In this document: positions 4,987-5,076 of the stretch, one piece after another
How positions within the stretch are numbered: the first letter of the stretch is position 1
Layout of the letters: the number at the start of each line of letters is the position of its first letter
Assembly: GCF_901875635.1 (NCBI RefSeq)
Contig: NZ_CABFMN010000027.1
Location: 1 to 5,076, forward strand
Direction: 5' to 3'
Source: Xylophilus ampelinus
GTDB lineage: Bacteria; Pseudomonadota; Gammaproteobacteria; Burkholderiales; Burkholderiaceae_C
Length of the DNA: 5,076 nucleotides
Program-made: the position numbers and the translations under genes
The notes under the pieces: generated by a model
The model's input: the letters and a program-made list of their open reading frames with translations, nothing else
Told to the model about the DNA's origin: nothing
Databases searched by the model: none

Positions 4987-5076
4987 TCAGACCCGCCCAT
5001 GGCGGGTGAGGGCGCTCGCCGCGCGGCGGTTCCGGTGCGCCACGGTCCAGCGCTGTGCGGTGCTGCCGTCTTCCTG
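4987..5076 (-). CDS. Possible C-terminal end of an unknown gene, cut by the window edge
   Basis: Reading the minus strand from the window end gives 29 residues, QEDGSTAQRWTVAHRNRRAA then SALTRHGRV, ending at TGA 4989-4987. The composition (a hydrophilic strand, then a basic helix-like tail) is less repetitive than the other two minus frames and resembles a natural C-terminus. If real, this gene lies upstream of the membrane protein gene on the same strand, about 160 bases away. Only the tail is visible, so no family can be named, and chance openness over 30 codons in GC-rich DNA is quite possible. Confidence 0.3.
   Translation of the reverse strand, partial: QEDGSTAQRWTVAHRNRRAASALTRHGRV
4991..5007. 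terminator. 7-bp hairpin at the end of a possible minus-strand gene
   Basis: ACCCGCC (4991-4997) pairs perfectly with GGCGGGT (5001-5007), loop CAT. It overlaps the last codons of the possible minus-strand frame ending at 4987. On the minus strand it is followed by CTGATCAA, so there is no T-tract and a terminator role is tentative. Confidence 0.3.

Overview
The window is very G+C-rich (about two thirds by eye) and reads like the accessory part of an integrative and conjugative element (ICE) or genomic island from a high-GC beta- or gammaproteobacterium (Burkholderiales, Xanthomonadales or Pseudomonas type). I base this on a run of short families known mainly from such elements (a DUF2958 remnant, DUF932, a DUF6283-like protein), a small coiled-coil/XRE protein, long GC-rich leaders and terminator-like hairpins. 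No integrase, transposase, conjugation gene, rRNA, tRNA or CRISPR array is visible.

Layout. Bases 1-71 are foreign to the gene that follows and carry an imperfect inverted repeat. Bases 72-251 (+) are the C-terminal end of a DUF2958 protein, broken at its 5' side. Bases 252-556 hold no convincing gene but several strong hairpins. A DUF932 gene lies at 557-1389 (+), split by a one-base deletion and followed by a terminator. An XRE-like regulator lies at 1494-1961 (+). It converges on a three-gene minus-strand cassette read from 3444 down to 1983: a DUF6283-like probable metal-binding protein (frameshifted), a SAM-dependent methyltransferase-like protein (intact), and a small unknown protein that overlaps the methyltransferase stop by ATGA (frameshifted). 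After a roughly 300-base gap comes a small phage/ICE-type protein at 3749-4069 (+). It converges, across a hairpin, on a multi-pass membrane protein at 4827-4096 (-). The right edge has a short repeat-bearing leader and possibly the end of another minus-strand gene.

How it fits together. The minus-strand cassette looks like one transcription unit (19-bp gap, then a 4-bp overlap), so its three products probably act together, but their role is unknown. Three genes are each broken by one-base indels, and in each case the downstream frame continues the protein cleanly. Either the element is decaying very recently or the assembly has uncorrected indel errors. Checking that is the most useful follow-up. 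I did not find a clear new defence or mobile system. The best candidate for uncharacterised biology is the DUF6283/methyltransferase/small-protein cassette.
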